In this document: positions 20,005 through 28,879 of the stretch, in pieces | How the letters are laid out: every line of letters starts with the position of its first letter | Numbering within the stretch: position 1 is the first letter of the stretch | Assembly: GCA_026708015.1 (NCBI GenBank) | Contig: JAPOVT010000025.1 | Span: 1-61,047, forward strand | Length of the DNA: 61,047 nucleotides | Direction of reading: 5' to 3' | Source of the DNA: a bacterium | Lineage (GTDB): Bacteria; Actinomycetota; Acidimicrobiia; Acidimicrobiales; Bin134 | Translations under genes and position numbers: made by a program | Notes under the pieces: generated by a model | Seen by the model: only the letters and a program-made list of their open reading frames with translations | What the model was told of the DNA's origin: nothing | Databases searched by the model: none

Positions 20005-21717
20005 CTAAATTCCCTCGGTCTCATCCAGGATCTCATCCAGCCGAAGAATGTCGTCGGCGCGCACCACCCCGATGAAGGTGCCGTCGTCGTCGGTCACCGG
20101 GAGTTGGTCGGTGTCGTTGGTATCCATCTGGGCTACCGCGTCACGCAACGTCCACGACGGCCGAGCCGTGGGCAGGTCGCGTCGGGAAATGGTGGCCACC
20201 AGCGTGTCGCTCCATGCGTCGCGCTCCAAGTCGCTCATTTGCTCCAGTCCGCACATACCAATGTAGACCCCTCCGTCGACCACCGGGACTTCCCGCTCGC
20301 GTCGACCGAGAAGGTGGATGTACACCAGCTCGCTGACCGTGGCGTCGGGGGGCACGGTGAGGGTGTCGGTGGTGAGCGCGGAGGTAAGGGGTAGGGCCAG
20401 CCGGCGCTCTACTAGGCCCTCTCTTTTGTCCAGCTGATAGGAGGCCACCGAGCTGGATCCGGCCACAAGCTGCGAAACGGCGGCGGCGATGAGCGCAGGA
20501 ACCACGAACGCGGAGGTTCCTGTACTCTCGGCCACGAACATCACCGCGGTGATGGGGGCTCGGTAACCGGCACCCAGGAAGGCGGCCAGTCCCAACGTGC
20601 GGTAAAGCCCAATGTCGGCTGTTCCCAGAGCCTGGCCCACGAAGCTGCCCACGATCACCCCTTGGACGGCCAGAGGTATGAACAGCCCGCCGGTGCCCCC
20701 GGCGCCCACGGTTGTAAGGGTGGCGACGACTCGGAAGGCCAACAGGCACCCGATCAGCAAAAGCGTGTGATCGCCGTCTTGAAGCCATTCGGTGGCCTCC
20801 ACTCCTGGCCCCAGGCTCAACGGCTGGTCGAAGACCGCCTCAGTGGCCACCACAAGTCCGGCCAGCACCGCCCCGCCAAACAGGATCCTGACCCCGATGG
20901 GGAATTGCTGCTCCAGACCTTTGGCCTGGCGAACCAACCATGCGAACCCTCGGCCTCCTAGACCGGCCACCAAGCCGAGCAGCGCCCCCCCGCCCAGGTG
21001 GATGATGCTGAGACCGCCGTCGTGGCTGCCCAGATCGATGACCGGGTCGGTTCCCAGCACGGCGACGTACACCAAGTACCCCGATGCCGAAGCCATTAGA
21101 GCGGGCAGTAGCGCCCGGCGGGCAACGTCGTCGCGGTAGGGGGCCTCCAGGGCGAAGATGACACCGGTGGCCGGGGTCTTGAACACCGCAGCGATGCCGG
21201 CGGCCGCCCCCGCAGTAAGCAACATCTTGGTCTCCTCCCGGCGCAGCCACCGGCCGAAGAGTCCCTGGGTGCTGTGCCCGACAGTCGCACCGGCGTACAC
21301 CGAGGGGCCCTCCAGTCCCATCGAGCCGCCGAGGCCGATGGTGGCCACACCTGCCATCAGCTTGGCTGGGAGCTGGGACAGGGGCAGCCGGGGATAGCGC
21401 TCATGGAAGGCCCGAACGTATTCGTCGGAGGTTGACGGCGTGGCCCCTCGGCCGAAGTAGCGCAGAATGGCGAATGCGGCAGCCAGCCCCACGGCCGGGG
21501 CGGCCGCCTGCCACCACAAGGGACCGTCCAGGAGGCGCTTCAACAGCACCTCGACAGTGAGCTGTTCGAACCCGGCTACCAGTAGTCCTACCAGGGCACC
21601 GGTGATGATGGACAGCACCATCACAGCGGGAAAGGCCTGTCGTGGTCGGAAGGAGGCCAGCAGCTCCACCCCCGACCGGGCGATCCTGCCTCCTAACAGA
21701 GCTTGGAGCGCTTGCAT
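20005..21717 (-). CDS. clcA: ClC family chloride channel or H+/Cl- exchanger with CBS domains
   Basis: This 570-aa membrane protein of the ClC family has about ten hydrophobic helices, followed by a cytoplasmic pair of CBS domains (from about residue 445), which usually bind adenine nucleotides. Signature segments are GLGGSMGLEGPSVYAGA, with the gating glutamate kept in GLEGP, and GAGGTGGLFIPLAVQG near the ion pathway. The gating Glu is present in both channels and exchangers, so transport mode is not decided. The ATG at 21717 follows a TAGGAT box with a leader of about 14 bases. That short leader also contains an out-of-frame GTG mini-ORF. It is divergent from glcD over 34 bases. Confidence 0.92.
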   Translation of the reverse strand: MQALQALLGGRIARSGVELLASFRPRQAFPAVMVLSIITGALVGLLVAGFEQLTVEVLLKRLLDGPLWWQAAAPAVGLAAAFAILRYFGRGATPSTSDEYVRAFHERYPRLPLSQLPAKLMAGVATIGLGGSMGLEGPSVYAGATVGHSTQGLFGRWLRREETKMLLTAGAAAGIAAVFKTPATGVIFALEAPYRDDVARRALLPALMASASGYLVYVAVLGTDPVIDLGSHDGGLSIIHLGGGALLGLVAGLGGRGFAWLVRQAKGLEQQFPIGVRILFGGAVLAGLVVATEAVFDQPLSLGPGVEATEWLQDGDHTLLLIGCLLAFRVVATLTTVGAGGTGGLFIPLAVQGVIVGSFVGQALGTADIGLYRTLGLAAFLGAGYRAPITAVMFVAESTGTSAFVVPALIAAAVSQLVAGSSSVASYQLDKREGLVERRLALPLTSALTTDTLTVPPDATVSELVYIHLLGRREREVPVVDGGVYIGMCGLEQMSDLERDAWSDTLVATISRRDLPTARPSWTLRDAVAQMDTNDTDQLPVTDDDGTFIGVVRADDILRLDEILDETEGI

Positions 21718-21731
21718 TCTGTTCGACTCAC
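21693..21731 (-). CDS. Possible 12-codon leaderless ORF overlapping the clcA start
   Basis: GTG 21731 lies 7 bases after TAGGAT and opens a frame encoding MSRTECKRSKLC before TAG. It is out of frame with clcA, whose ATG (21717) lies inside it. If the transcript starts at the GTG, ribosomes would read this peptide across the clcA start. The alternative is that transcription starts slightly elsewhere and only clcA is translated. Confidence 0.2.
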   Translation of the reverse strand: MSRTECKRSKLC

Positions 21732-21737
21732 TGGCGG

Positions 21738-21744
21738 TATCCTA
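21738..21744. promoter_or_regulatory. Shared symmetrical -10 element between clcA and glcD
   Basis: The seven bases TATCCTA read as a -10 box on both strands: TATCCT toward glcD (ATG 21752, 8 bases away) and TAGGAT toward clcA. The two divergent genes therefore appear to use overlapping -10 elements. RNA polymerase could bind this site in only one direction at a time. Confidence 0.45.
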
Positions 21745-21751
21745 CTGGCCG

Positions 21752-23203
21752 ATGAGGATTTGGCGGACCACCACGGATGACCCCTTGGTACGAGATCTTC
21801 GACGAGTGCTGCCTACCGACCGGATTAGGTCAGCTTCGCTGGAGCGGTCGCTTATGGGCCGGGATGCCTCGATCTTCGAGGGAGGCCGGGCCGGGCCGGT
21901 GTGCTTCCCGGTCAGCACCGAGGAGGTGCAGGGTTGTGTGGACGCTGCTCGGCGCCACAACCGGGCCGTTGTTCCCCGAGGAGCGGGCACCGGGTTGGCC
22001 GGGGGAGCGGTACCCCTGGAAGAGCCATTGGTTGTGGTCACCACCAAAATGAACCGCCTGTTGTCGGTGGACGCCGACCGGCGGGTGGCCTGGGTGCAGC
22101 CGGGTATGATCAATCTGGATCTCAGCCGGGCCACCGCGCCATATGGATTGCATTTCGCTCCCGATCCCTCCAGCCAACAGGTGTGCTCTCTGGGGGGCAA
22201 CGTGGGCACCAACGCCGGAGGACCTCACTGCTTGGCCCATGGGGTAACCAGTGCTCACGTGCTTGCGGTGGAGGTTGTGCTTACGTCAGGTGAAGCCGTG
22301 GTGTTGGGCGAATCTGAAGGATGGGCCCCTGGCTTGGACCTCCGGGGGACATATGTGGGGTCGGAGGGGATGATGGGCATAACCACTGCCATAGCTGTGC
22401 GCCTGACCCCCGATCCGCCGGCGGTGCAAACCTTGCTGCTGGCCTTCGACTCTGTGGACTCCGCGGCGCAGACTGTGAGCGCGGTTATTGCCGATGGGAT
22501 TGTGCCTGCCGCCATAGAAATGATGGACAACAACATCATCAGGGCAGTGGAGGAGTTCGTGGGGGCGGGGTTTCCCACCGACGCGGCCGCGGTGGTCATC
22601 GTTGAAGTGGACGGCCTGCCCGGTGGGGTGGCAGCCGAAGCCGACCGCGTAGCGGAACTGGCCGTGGGGTTGGGCGGGAGTGTCCGCCGGGCAGCCGATG
22701 ACAACGAGCGGGCGCTCTTGTGGAAGGGTCGAAAAAGCGCGTTCGGCGCCATTGCCCGGATCAAGCCCAACTACTACCTGCATGACACGGTGGTTCCCCG
22801 GACCCGCTTGGCCGAGGTGATGAAACAGGTGTACGAGATTGTTGAAGAGCACGAGTTGCAAGTGATGAACGTATTCCACGCCGGTGACGGCAACCTGCAT
22901 CCAATGTTGCTGTTCGACCGCCGCGAGCCAGGGATAATGCCCCGGGTTCATGCCGCGGGGGCAGCCATCATCGAGGCCTCGCTGGCCGTGGGTGGGGTGC
23001 TGTCGGGCGAGCACGGCATCGGCATGGAAAAGCGCGATTTCATGCCTTTGATGTTCAGCGAGGCCGATTTGGACGCCCAGGCCCGACTGCGGCGGGCGTT
23101 CGATCCCGATGAGATGGCCAATCCCGGCAAGGTGCTGCCCACCGGGGCAAGCTGCGCCGATGTGAACGCGCTCGACAAGGTCCCCGAAGGAGTTTGGGGA
23201 TAG
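21752..23203 (+). CDS. glcD: Glycolate/lactate oxidase FAD subunit GlcD
   Basis: This FAD-linked oxidase of the GlcD family oxidises glycolate or a similar 2-hydroxy acid and passes electrons to GlcE/GlcF. The 483-aa protein has the PP-loop FAD-binding motif VVPRGAGTGLAGGAV (about residues 71-85), then CSLGGNVGTNAGG and the family C-terminal block MNVFHAGDGNLHPMLL, with GVLSGEHGIGMEKRDFM near the end. ATG 21752 is chosen because it is 8 bases after a TATCCT box; the open frame upstream is antisense to clcA. It is immediately followed by glcE, with no bases between stop and start. The substrate could also be D-lactate. Confidence 0.92.
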   Translation: MRIWRTTTDDPLVRDLRRVLPTDRIRSASLERSLMGRDASIFEGGRAGPVCFPVSTEEVQGCVDAARRHNRAVVPRGAGTGLAGGAVPLEEPLVVVTTKMNRLLSVDADRRVAWVQPGMINLDLSRATAPYGLHFAPDPSSQQVCSLGGNVGTNAGGPHCLAHGVTSAHVLAVEVVLTSGEAVVLGESEGWAPGLDLRGTYVGSEGMMGITTAIAVRLTPDPPAVQTLLLAFDSVDSAAQTVSAVIADGIVPAAIEMMDNNIIRAVEEFVGAGFPTDAAAVVIVEVDGLPGGVAAEADRVAELAVGLGGSVRRAADDNERALLWKGRKSAFGAIARIKPNYYLHDTVVPRTRLAEVMKQVYEIVEEHELQVMNVFHAGDGNLHPMLLFDRREPGIMPRVHAAGAAIIEASLAVGGVLSGEHGIGMEKRDFMPLMFSEADLDAQARLRRAFDPDEMANPGKVLPTGASCADVNALDKVPEGVWG

Positions 23204-24115
23204 GTGCCCAACGAGGAGACCGGAGCGGCGCTGGAGTCATTTGCCGCCGAGGTGGGATCAGCTGGTCCGGTGGCCGTGGTAGGGGGGCGCACTCACTGGG
23301 AGGTCGGCGGACCCTGCCCGGACGAAACTCGCCTCGTGCGGGCCCCAAGTGGGGTGCGCTCCTTTGATCCCGCCGACATGACCATTCGAGTAGGGGCCGG
23401 GACTCTGGTAGAAGAGATGGACGCAGTTCTGGCCGAGGCCGGACAGCGAGCCAACCTGCCGATGGTGCCAGGGGCCACTGTGGGCGGCGTGCTGGCCGTG
23501 GGCCGTGACGACATTCATGCCCTAGGCCGGGGGAGACTCCGCGATGTCTTGCTAAAGGCGGTCTATGTGGCCGAAGACGGCCGGCTGGTCAAAGTCGGCG
23601 GCCCGACAGTGAAGAACGTGTCGGGGTTCGACCTTTGCCGGCTGCTCGTGGGATCGCTGGGCACGTTGGGGCTGGTGGGCGAGGTGATCCTGCGCACCTG
23701 GCCTCGGCCGGCTGTGCAGCAATGGCTGTCGGGTCCTTGCGACCCCGCAGTGCTTCGCCGGGAGCTGTATTGGCCCTCGTCCATCCTGTGGGACGGCCAG
23801 ACGTCGTGGGTTCATCTCGAGGGCCATGAGCCGGACGTGGAGTCTGAGGCCGAACTGGCGCGGTCGCTGGGTTGCAACCCGACCGACGGCCCCCCAAGTC
23901 TGCCGGCCCATCGGGTGCCCACGGCGGCCTTGGAAGCCGGGAGACTCTCCGGCAGCTATTTGGTGCAGTTCGGCACCGGGTCGGCCTATGTACACGAGCC
24001 TTTACCGTTTCCTAGCCCTGATCCGGCTGTTGTGGCTCTCCACGGGCGACTGAAAGCGGAATTCGATCCCCGCGGTCGGCTCAATCCCGGGCGCGACCCG
24101 TTGGCGGCGACGTGA
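23204..24115 (+). CDS. glcE: Glycolate oxidase subunit GlcE, FAD-binding
   Basis: This is the second FAD-binding subunit of the glycolate oxidase complex, 303 aa. It shows a shortened FAD_binding_4 fold: VVGGRTHWEVGG near the N-terminus, MTIRVGAGTLVEEM, and GATVGGVLAVGRDD, followed by LVKVGGPTVKNVSGFDLCRL and LVGSLGTLGLVGEVILRTWP. These correspond to the GlcE pattern rather than a full GlcD. The GTG at 23204 directly abuts the glcD stop. The stop overlaps the glcF GTG by 4 bases (GTGA), so glcDEF is one tightly coupled operon. Confidence 0.9.
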   Translation: MPNEETGAALESFAAEVGSAGPVAVVGGRTHWEVGGPCPDETRLVRAPSGVRSFDPADMTIRVGAGTLVEEMDAVLAEAGQRANLPMVPGATVGGVLAVGRDDIHALGRGRLRDVLLKAVYVAEDGRLVKVGGPTVKNVSGFDLCRLLVGSLGTLGLVGEVILRTWPRPAVQQWLSGPCDPAVLRRELYWPSSILWDGQTSWVHLEGHEPDVESEAELARSLGCNPTDGPPSLPAHRVPTAALEAGRLSGSYLVQFGTGSAYVHEPLPFPSPDPAVVALHGRLKAEFDPRGRLNPGRDPLAAT

Positions 24116-25314
24116 GCGCGGAGGTCTCTCTGGGGGTCGACCCCGAAGGATCAGCCTCAAGGCCTACCTTGGGGATCGACCCCGAGGAACTGGCTTCGTG
24201 CGTGTCGTGCGGGCTGTGCTTGCCCCATTGTCCGACATTCCGGGTGACCGGAGAGGAATGGGCGTCGCCCCGCGGACGCATAAGCGCAATGCGCGAGGTG
24301 CAAGACAACGGTGCAGCGGTCGACGCTGCTTTTTCAGCTTCGATGAATTCCTGCGTGCAGTGCCGGGGTTGCGAACCGGCCTGTCCGTCAGGGGTTCCCT
24401 TCGGTTCTCTGATGGAGGCTACCCAAGCTTCTCTGGCTCGGAGGCGGCGGGGTGATTGGCGGAGGTGGGGATTCCGGGTACTCGGCCATCCGCGGCTGTT
24501 GAACCTGCTTTCGCGAATCTTGGCTGTAGCCCAGCGATTGCGGCTAATCCCCTCCAGGCGGCTGGGCCTACCCCTCATTCCTCTGGCCCAGGAGCGACTT
24601 CGAGCATCTGGTGACGACGTATGGCTGTTCACCGGGTGTGTGATGGATGCCTGGCAGCGGTCAACCCATGCCGCGGTAAAGCGAGTGGTGGAGGCCACCG
24701 GAGCCAGCGTCTCTCTGCCGGGTGCCGGTGCGGGATGCTGCGGAGCGTTGTCGCTGCACGCCGGTTTGGAGGACCATGCCCGCGCCCTGGCGATTCGCAC
24801 AATGAGGGCGCTGGAGGGTTCAGCGCCGATTCTGGTGGACTCAGCTGGCTGCGGTGCAGCTCTCAAGGAGTACGGCGAGCTGGTGGGCACCCCGGAGGCC
24901 GCTGCATTCAGCCGGCGGGTTATGGATGTGCATGAGTGGCTGGCACCACGCCTCGAAGAGCTGCCAGGTGTGGCGGTGAGGAGCTCGGACACGGTGGTGG
25001 CGGTACACGATCCCTGCCATTTGCGCCATGTTCAGCGAGCCCACCAGTCGGTGGCCGAGGTTCTGGCCCGCGTTGCCACCGTGGTGGCCTTGGACGACGA
25101 GGGTCTGTGCTGTGGAGCGGGTGGAGCCTACGCTGCCATGCAGCCCGAGCTGGCGGCATCGATTCGAGAACGCAAGCTGGAGGCCATTGAACGCACCGGT
25201 GCCCAAATCGTGGCTAGCGCCAATCCCGGCTGCACCATCCATTTGGCCAACGCTGGAGTCGTGGTGCGCCACCCCCTGGAAATCGTGGACGAGGCGATTG
25301 GCCATGACGGCTGA
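24112..25314 (+). CDS. glcF: Glycolate oxidase iron-sulfur subunit GlcF
   Basis: GlcF is the electron-transfer subunit (400 aa). Two 4Fe-4S motifs are present near the N-terminus: CVSCGLCLPHCP (about residues 27-38) and CVQCRGCEPACP (about 79-90). Two CCG cysteine-rich domains follow. The first has GAGCCGALSLHAG, with HDPCHLRHVQRAH leading into the second, GLCCGAGGAYAAM. These domains characterise GlcF, LutA and heterodisulfide-reductase-like subunits. GTG 24112 overlaps the glcE stop by 4 bases. The 3' end contains the start of a small coiled-coil gene, an 11-base overlap. Confidence 0.92.
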   Translation: MSAEVSLGVDPEGSASRPTLGIDPEELASCVSCGLCLPHCPTFRVTGEEWASPRGRISAMREVQDNGAAVDAAFSASMNSCVQCRGCEPACPSGVPFGSLMEATQASLARRRRGDWRRWGFRVLGHPRLLNLLSRILAVAQRLRLIPSRRLGLPLIPLAQERLRASGDDVWLFTGCVMDAWQRSTHAAVKRVVEATGASVSLPGAGAGCCGALSLHAGLEDHARALAIRTMRALEGSAPILVDSAGCGAALKEYGELVGTPEAAAFSRRVMDVHEWLAPRLEELPGVAVRSSDTVVAVHDPCHLRHVQRAHQSVAEVLARVATVVALDDEGLCCGAGGAYAAMQPELAASIRERKLEAIERTGAQIVASANPGCTIHLANAGVVVRHPLEIVDEAIGHDG

Positions 25315-25480
25315 GCACATCCGCGAGCAGCTAGAGCAAATCGCCGAGCAACTGGACGACTTGGCCATGGCGATGCTGCGCGACGCGGTGGAGGAGGGAG
25401 CGACGTCGCGCCCCGAGGAGGAGAAGAAGCTGACCCGGGCCCGGCGCTCTGTCGAGAAGGCGATCCAGCTCTTGAGTTAG
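25304..25480 (+). CDS. Small coiled-coil protein of unknown function
   Basis: This 58-aa charged helical protein (EQLEQIAEQLDDLAMAMLRD, then EEEKKLTRARRSVEKAIQLL) probably forms a coiled coil or helical hairpin. I do not recognise a family. ATG 25304 lies inside the last 11 bases of glcF, and the stop overlaps the 3' end of the convergent fbiC gene by 4 bases. Its position at the end of glcDEF, the regular heptad-like spacing of Leu/Ile and Glu/Lys and the tight overlaps support a real gene. It may be an accessory to the oxidase or unrelated. Confidence 0.55.
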   Translation: MTAEHIREQLEQIAEQLDDLAMAMLRDAVEEGATSRPEEEKKLTRARRSVEKAIQLLS

Positions 25481-27774
25481 ACAGCCACCGCGTCGTACAA
25501 AGTGGTGCGTTGGCGCAAGGGACGGCCTAGGGGTGCGCACAGCTCGCGGAGATCGCTCTCGGTCACCTCTTGGCCATGGGAAGCGCCGGCCGCGCGGGAG
25601 ATGTTCTCGTTGATGAGGGTGCCACCCAAGTCGTTGACCCCGGCCTGAAGCATCTGGGCCGCTCCGGCCATTCCAAGCTTCACCCACGATGCCTGAATGT
25701 TGTGAATCCAGCCGTGGTAGGCGATGCGCCCCACGGCGTGCATCAGCAGCGCCTCCCGGAAGGTGGGGCCCCGCCGGGAGCGCCTTTGCAGGTAGATGGG
25801 TGCAGCCATGTGGACGAAGGGCAGGGGCACGAACTCGGTGAACCCGCCGGTCTCCCTCTGGAGCTCGCGAGTGCGGACCAGATGACGTGCCCAGTGAACA
25901 GGCTGCTCGACCGTCCCGAACATGATGGTCACGTTGGACCGAAGACCGAGGCCGTGGGCGGTGCGATGAGCCTCCAGCCACTCGCCGGTGTCGATCTTGT
26001 CGGGGCAGATCACCTCTCGGATGTCATCATCGAGGATCTCCGCCGCGGTGCCGGGAAGCGAGCGCAGGCCGGCGTCTATCAAACGGCGCAGATAGTCGGC
26101 CAGGGGCTCCTCCAGCCGGCGAGCGCCCTCGGTCACCTCGAGAGCGGTGAATCCGTGGACATGGATGCCGGGCACCGCGTCCTTCACCGCCCGGGTGACG
26201 TCGATGTAATAGTCGCCGTCGAAGCTGGGGTGGATGCCGCCTTGCAGGCATACTTCGGTAGCGCCTGCATCAGCCGCCTCCGCGGTGCGCTCGGCGATGT
26301 CGTCCAAGGTCAGCAGGTAGGGGTCGCCCCGCAAGTTGAGGGAAAGCGGCCCCTTGGAGAACCCGCAGAACCGACACTTGAACGTGCACACGTTGGTGTA
26401 GTTGATGTTGCGGTTGGACACCCAGGTCACCTCGTCGCCCACCGCGGCCTGGCGGAGCTCGTCGGCCAGCGAGGCGACTGCTCTTACCTCGGATCCCCGG
26501 GCACTGAACAGGGTGACGATCTCATCCACCCCGACCTCCTGGCCGTCGCGCACTCCGGCCAGTACCTCGGCCACCGCCCCTTCGGCGATGGTGCGGCCGT
26601 CGCCAGAGCCGTTCTGGCCGGCCGGGGCCAACAGCACCGGCGGTGCGGCGTCCGCGCCGGAGTACCAGCCGCCGTCGTCAGGACGGCCCAGCCCCTCGGC
26701 GTCGCTGCGGTCGAGCACCGGAAACCTCATGTCGGCATCGAGCCAGCGTTCCGGATCGAGGGCATATTCGGGGTATACGGTCAACCGGGGTGCGAGGGAG
26801 AACCCCTTGGTTTCGGTTACTGCTCGCAAGCGGTCGACGGCCGGCCAGGGGCGCTCGGGATTCACATGGTCGGCAGTGACCGGGGATATGCCGCCCCAGT
26901 CGTCGATGCCGGCGTCCAGCAACTGGCCGAAATCGTCAGACAAGTTGGGGGGCGCTTGGAGATGGATTTCCTCAGGCAAAATTAAGCGGGCGAGGGCAAT
27001 GGCCTCCAGGTACTCCTCGTGCTGGCAGGGCGGGGCGTTGTGCATGGCCGTGCCGGGCTTGGGCAAGAAGTTCTGGACAATGACCTCTTGGACATGCCCC
27101 CAGCGCCGGTGCGACTCGGCGATTGCCTCTAGGGCGTCGATTCGGTCGACCCTGGTCTCTCCGATGCCCACCAGGATGCCCGTGGTGAAGGGGATGGCCA
27201 GCTCTCCCGCGGCATCAAGAGTGGCCAGACGTCGCTCAGCCGTCTTATCGGGTGATCCCCGGTGGCAGTCCAGATCGGCCAGTGTCTCGAGCATCATCCC
27301 TTGCGACGGCGCGGTCTTGCGGAGGAGGGCCAGCTCCTCGGGATAGAGCGCACCGGCGTTGGCGTGGGGCAGCAACCCGGATTTCTCCACCACCAGCCGG
27401 GTGGCGTGGGCCAAATAGTCCACCGTGGACTCGAAGCCGTGACGAGCAAGCCATTTTGCCGCGTCTGGGTAGCGCAACTCGGGGCGTTCACCCAGGGTGA
27501 ACAGAGCTTCGTGGCAGCCGGCGGCCGCTCCAGCCTCGGCTATGGCCAGAACTTCGTGTTCGCTCAGATAGGGCGACTCCAGGCGGGCGGGAGGCTGGGC
27601 GAAGGTGCAGTAGCCGCACTTGTCCCGGCAAAGCATGGTGAGGGGGATGAACACCTTGGGGGAATAGGTGACCCGCGTTCCGTGAGCCCGATCGCGAATC
27701 GACCGGGCTCGGGCCATCAGCTCGGCCAGGTCCAGCTCCAACAAGTCCCGGCTGCCGAAATCGACAAAGGTCAC
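25477..27774 (-). CDS. fbiC: Bifunctional FO synthase, CofG and CofH fused
   Basis: FO synthase makes the deazaflavin core (FO) of coenzyme F420 from tyrosine and a flavin-pathway intermediate, using two radical-SAM modules. Both are present in one 765-aa chain. The CofG half has CRDKCGYCTF (Cys 49, 53, 56) and the CofH half has CTFKCRFCGF (Cys 463, 467, 470). Each is the CX3CX2C cluster motif. Fusion of the two halves is typical of actinobacteria. The GTG at 27774 overlaps the transaldolase stop (GTGA), placing fbiC last in the FIST-tkt-tal-fbiC operon. No other F420 biosynthesis gene is in the window. The 3' end overlaps a convergent small gene. Confidence 0.95.
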   Translation of the reverse strand: MTFVDFGSRDLLELDLAELMARARSIRDRAHGTRVTYSPKVFIPLTMLCRDKCGYCTFAQPPARLESPYLSEHEVLAIAEAGAAAGCHEALFTLGERPELRYPDAAKWLARHGFESTVDYLAHATRLVVEKSGLLPHANAGALYPEELALLRKTAPSQGMMLETLADLDCHRGSPDKTAERRLATLDAAGELAIPFTTGILVGIGETRVDRIDALEAIAESHRRWGHVQEVIVQNFLPKPGTAMHNAPPCQHEEYLEAIALARLILPEEIHLQAPPNLSDDFGQLLDAGIDDWGGISPVTADHVNPERPWPAVDRLRAVTETKGFSLAPRLTVYPEYALDPERWLDADMRFPVLDRSDAEGLGRPDDGGWYSGADAAPPVLLAPAGQNGSGDGRTIAEGAVAEVLAGVRDGQEVGVDEIVTLFSARGSEVRAVASLADELRQAAVGDEVTWVSNRNINYTNVCTFKCRFCGFSKGPLSLNLRGDPYLLTLDDIAERTAEAADAGATEVCLQGGIHPSFDGDYYIDVTRAVKDAVPGIHVHGFTALEVTEGARRLEEPLADYLRRLIDAGLRSLPGTAAEILDDDIREVICPDKIDTGEWLEAHRTAHGLGLRSNVTIMFGTVEQPVHWARHLVRTRELQRETGGFTEFVPLPFVHMAAPIYLQRRSRRGPTFREALLMHAVGRIAYHGWIHNIQASWVKLGMAGAAQMLQAGVNDLGGTLINENISRAAGASHGQEVTESDLRELCAPLGRPLRQRTTLYDAVAV

Positions 27775-28874
27775 TGATGGCCTTCCATCAATCGGTCAGC
27801 GGTGGCGGTCAAGCTCTCGATCAGGTCATCGAATGACTTCACGAATGCGGACACTCCCTCGTCTTCCAAACGGCTGGCCACTGCCTCCAGATCCACACCC
27901 ACGTCGGTGACTCTATCCAGAATCGCTTGAGCGGCGGAGGGGTCGGCATCCACGGTGCGGGCCAGCTCGCCATGGTCCAAGAACGCCTCCAGGGTGGCAT
28001 CGGGCAGCGTATTCACGGTGTCGGGTCCGATGAGCTGGTCGACATAGAGGGTGTCAGGATAAGCCGGGTTCTTGGTGGAAGTGGAAGCCCACAGAGGCCT
28101 TTGCACGCGCGCTCCCCGCGCCTCCAGGGCCTCCCAGCGCGGGCCTGAGAACTTCTGGTTGAAGATCTGATAGGCCACTTGGCCTTGAGCCACCGCGGTT
28201 TGGCCCCGCAGGGCCAGGGCTTCGGGGGTTCCGATGGCCTCGAGTCGGCGGTCTACCTCGGTGTCGGTGCGGCTGATGAAAAACGACGCCACCCCGGACA
28301 CCGTTGACAGATCACCCTCGCATTCTTCTAGGCCGCAGAGATAGGCCTCGATGACATCGGCATAGCGGGACAAGGAGAACAGCAGGGTCACGTTGACGCT
28401 TCGACCCTCGGCAGTCATGGCCTGTATGGCGGGCAGTCCCTCGGCCGTTCCGGGGATCTTCACATAGAGATTGGAACGGTCAACGCGCTGGTTGAGCGCC
28501 CGGGCCGCGGCCAGGGTGCTGTCGGTGTCGCGGGCCAGCTTCGGATCAACTTCCACGGAGACGAAACCGTCAATCCCGTCGCTTTCCTCGTGTACCGGGG
28601 CGAGCGCGTCGAGTGCTCCGCTGATATCGGTCAGAACGAGTTCCCAGTAGGCATCGGCAACGCTCATGCCTTCGGCCAACAGCCTGGAAAACTGCTCGTC
28701 GTATTCGTCTCCCGAGGTCATGGCCTTCTGGAAGATGCTGGGATTGGAGGTCAACCCCCTTACCCCCCGCTCCACCCAATGGGACAGCTCTCCGTTGTTG
28801 ATCCACTCACGGCGCAGATTGTCCAGCCATGGACTCTGTCCGTAGTCGCGATACAAGTCATCGAGACTGCTCAT
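27771..28874 (-). CDS. tal: Transaldolase
   Basis: Transaldolase transfers a dihydroxyacetone unit in the non-oxidative pentose phosphate pathway. The 367-aa protein is of the actinobacterial transaldolase type and shows RGLTSNPSIFQKAM near the N-terminus. The Schiff-base lysine lies in NLYVKIPGT (Lys139), and NVTLLFSLSRY and VASFFISRTDTEVD follow. ATG 28874 is used because the open frame upstream runs through the end of tkt in another register. It begins 5 bases after the transketolase stop, and its own stop overlaps fbiC. Pairing with tkt matches their shared pathway. Confidence 0.95.
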   Translation of the reverse strand: MSSLDDLYRDYGQSPWLDNLRREWINNGELSHWVERGVRGLTSNPSIFQKAMTSGDEYDEQFSRLLAEGMSVADAYWELVLTDISGALDALAPVHEESDGIDGFVSVEVDPKLARDTDSTLAAARALNQRVDRSNLYVKIPGTAEGLPAIQAMTAEGRSVNVTLLFSLSRYADVIEAYLCGLEECEGDLSTVSGVASFFISRTDTEVDRRLEAIGTPEALALRGQTAVAQGQVAYQIFNQKFSGPRWEALEARGARVQRPLWASTSTKNPAYPDTLYVDQLIGPDTVNTLPDATLEAFLDHGELARTVDADPSAAQAILDRVTDVGVDLEAVASRLEDEGVSAFVKSFDDLIESLTATADRLMEGHQ

Positions 28875-28879
28875 TGTCG

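Noticed and set aside
25570..26985. 471-codon plus-strand frame inside fbiC
   Set aside because: It is antisense to both radical-SAM halves of FO synthase. Length alone is not evidence in GC-rich sequence.
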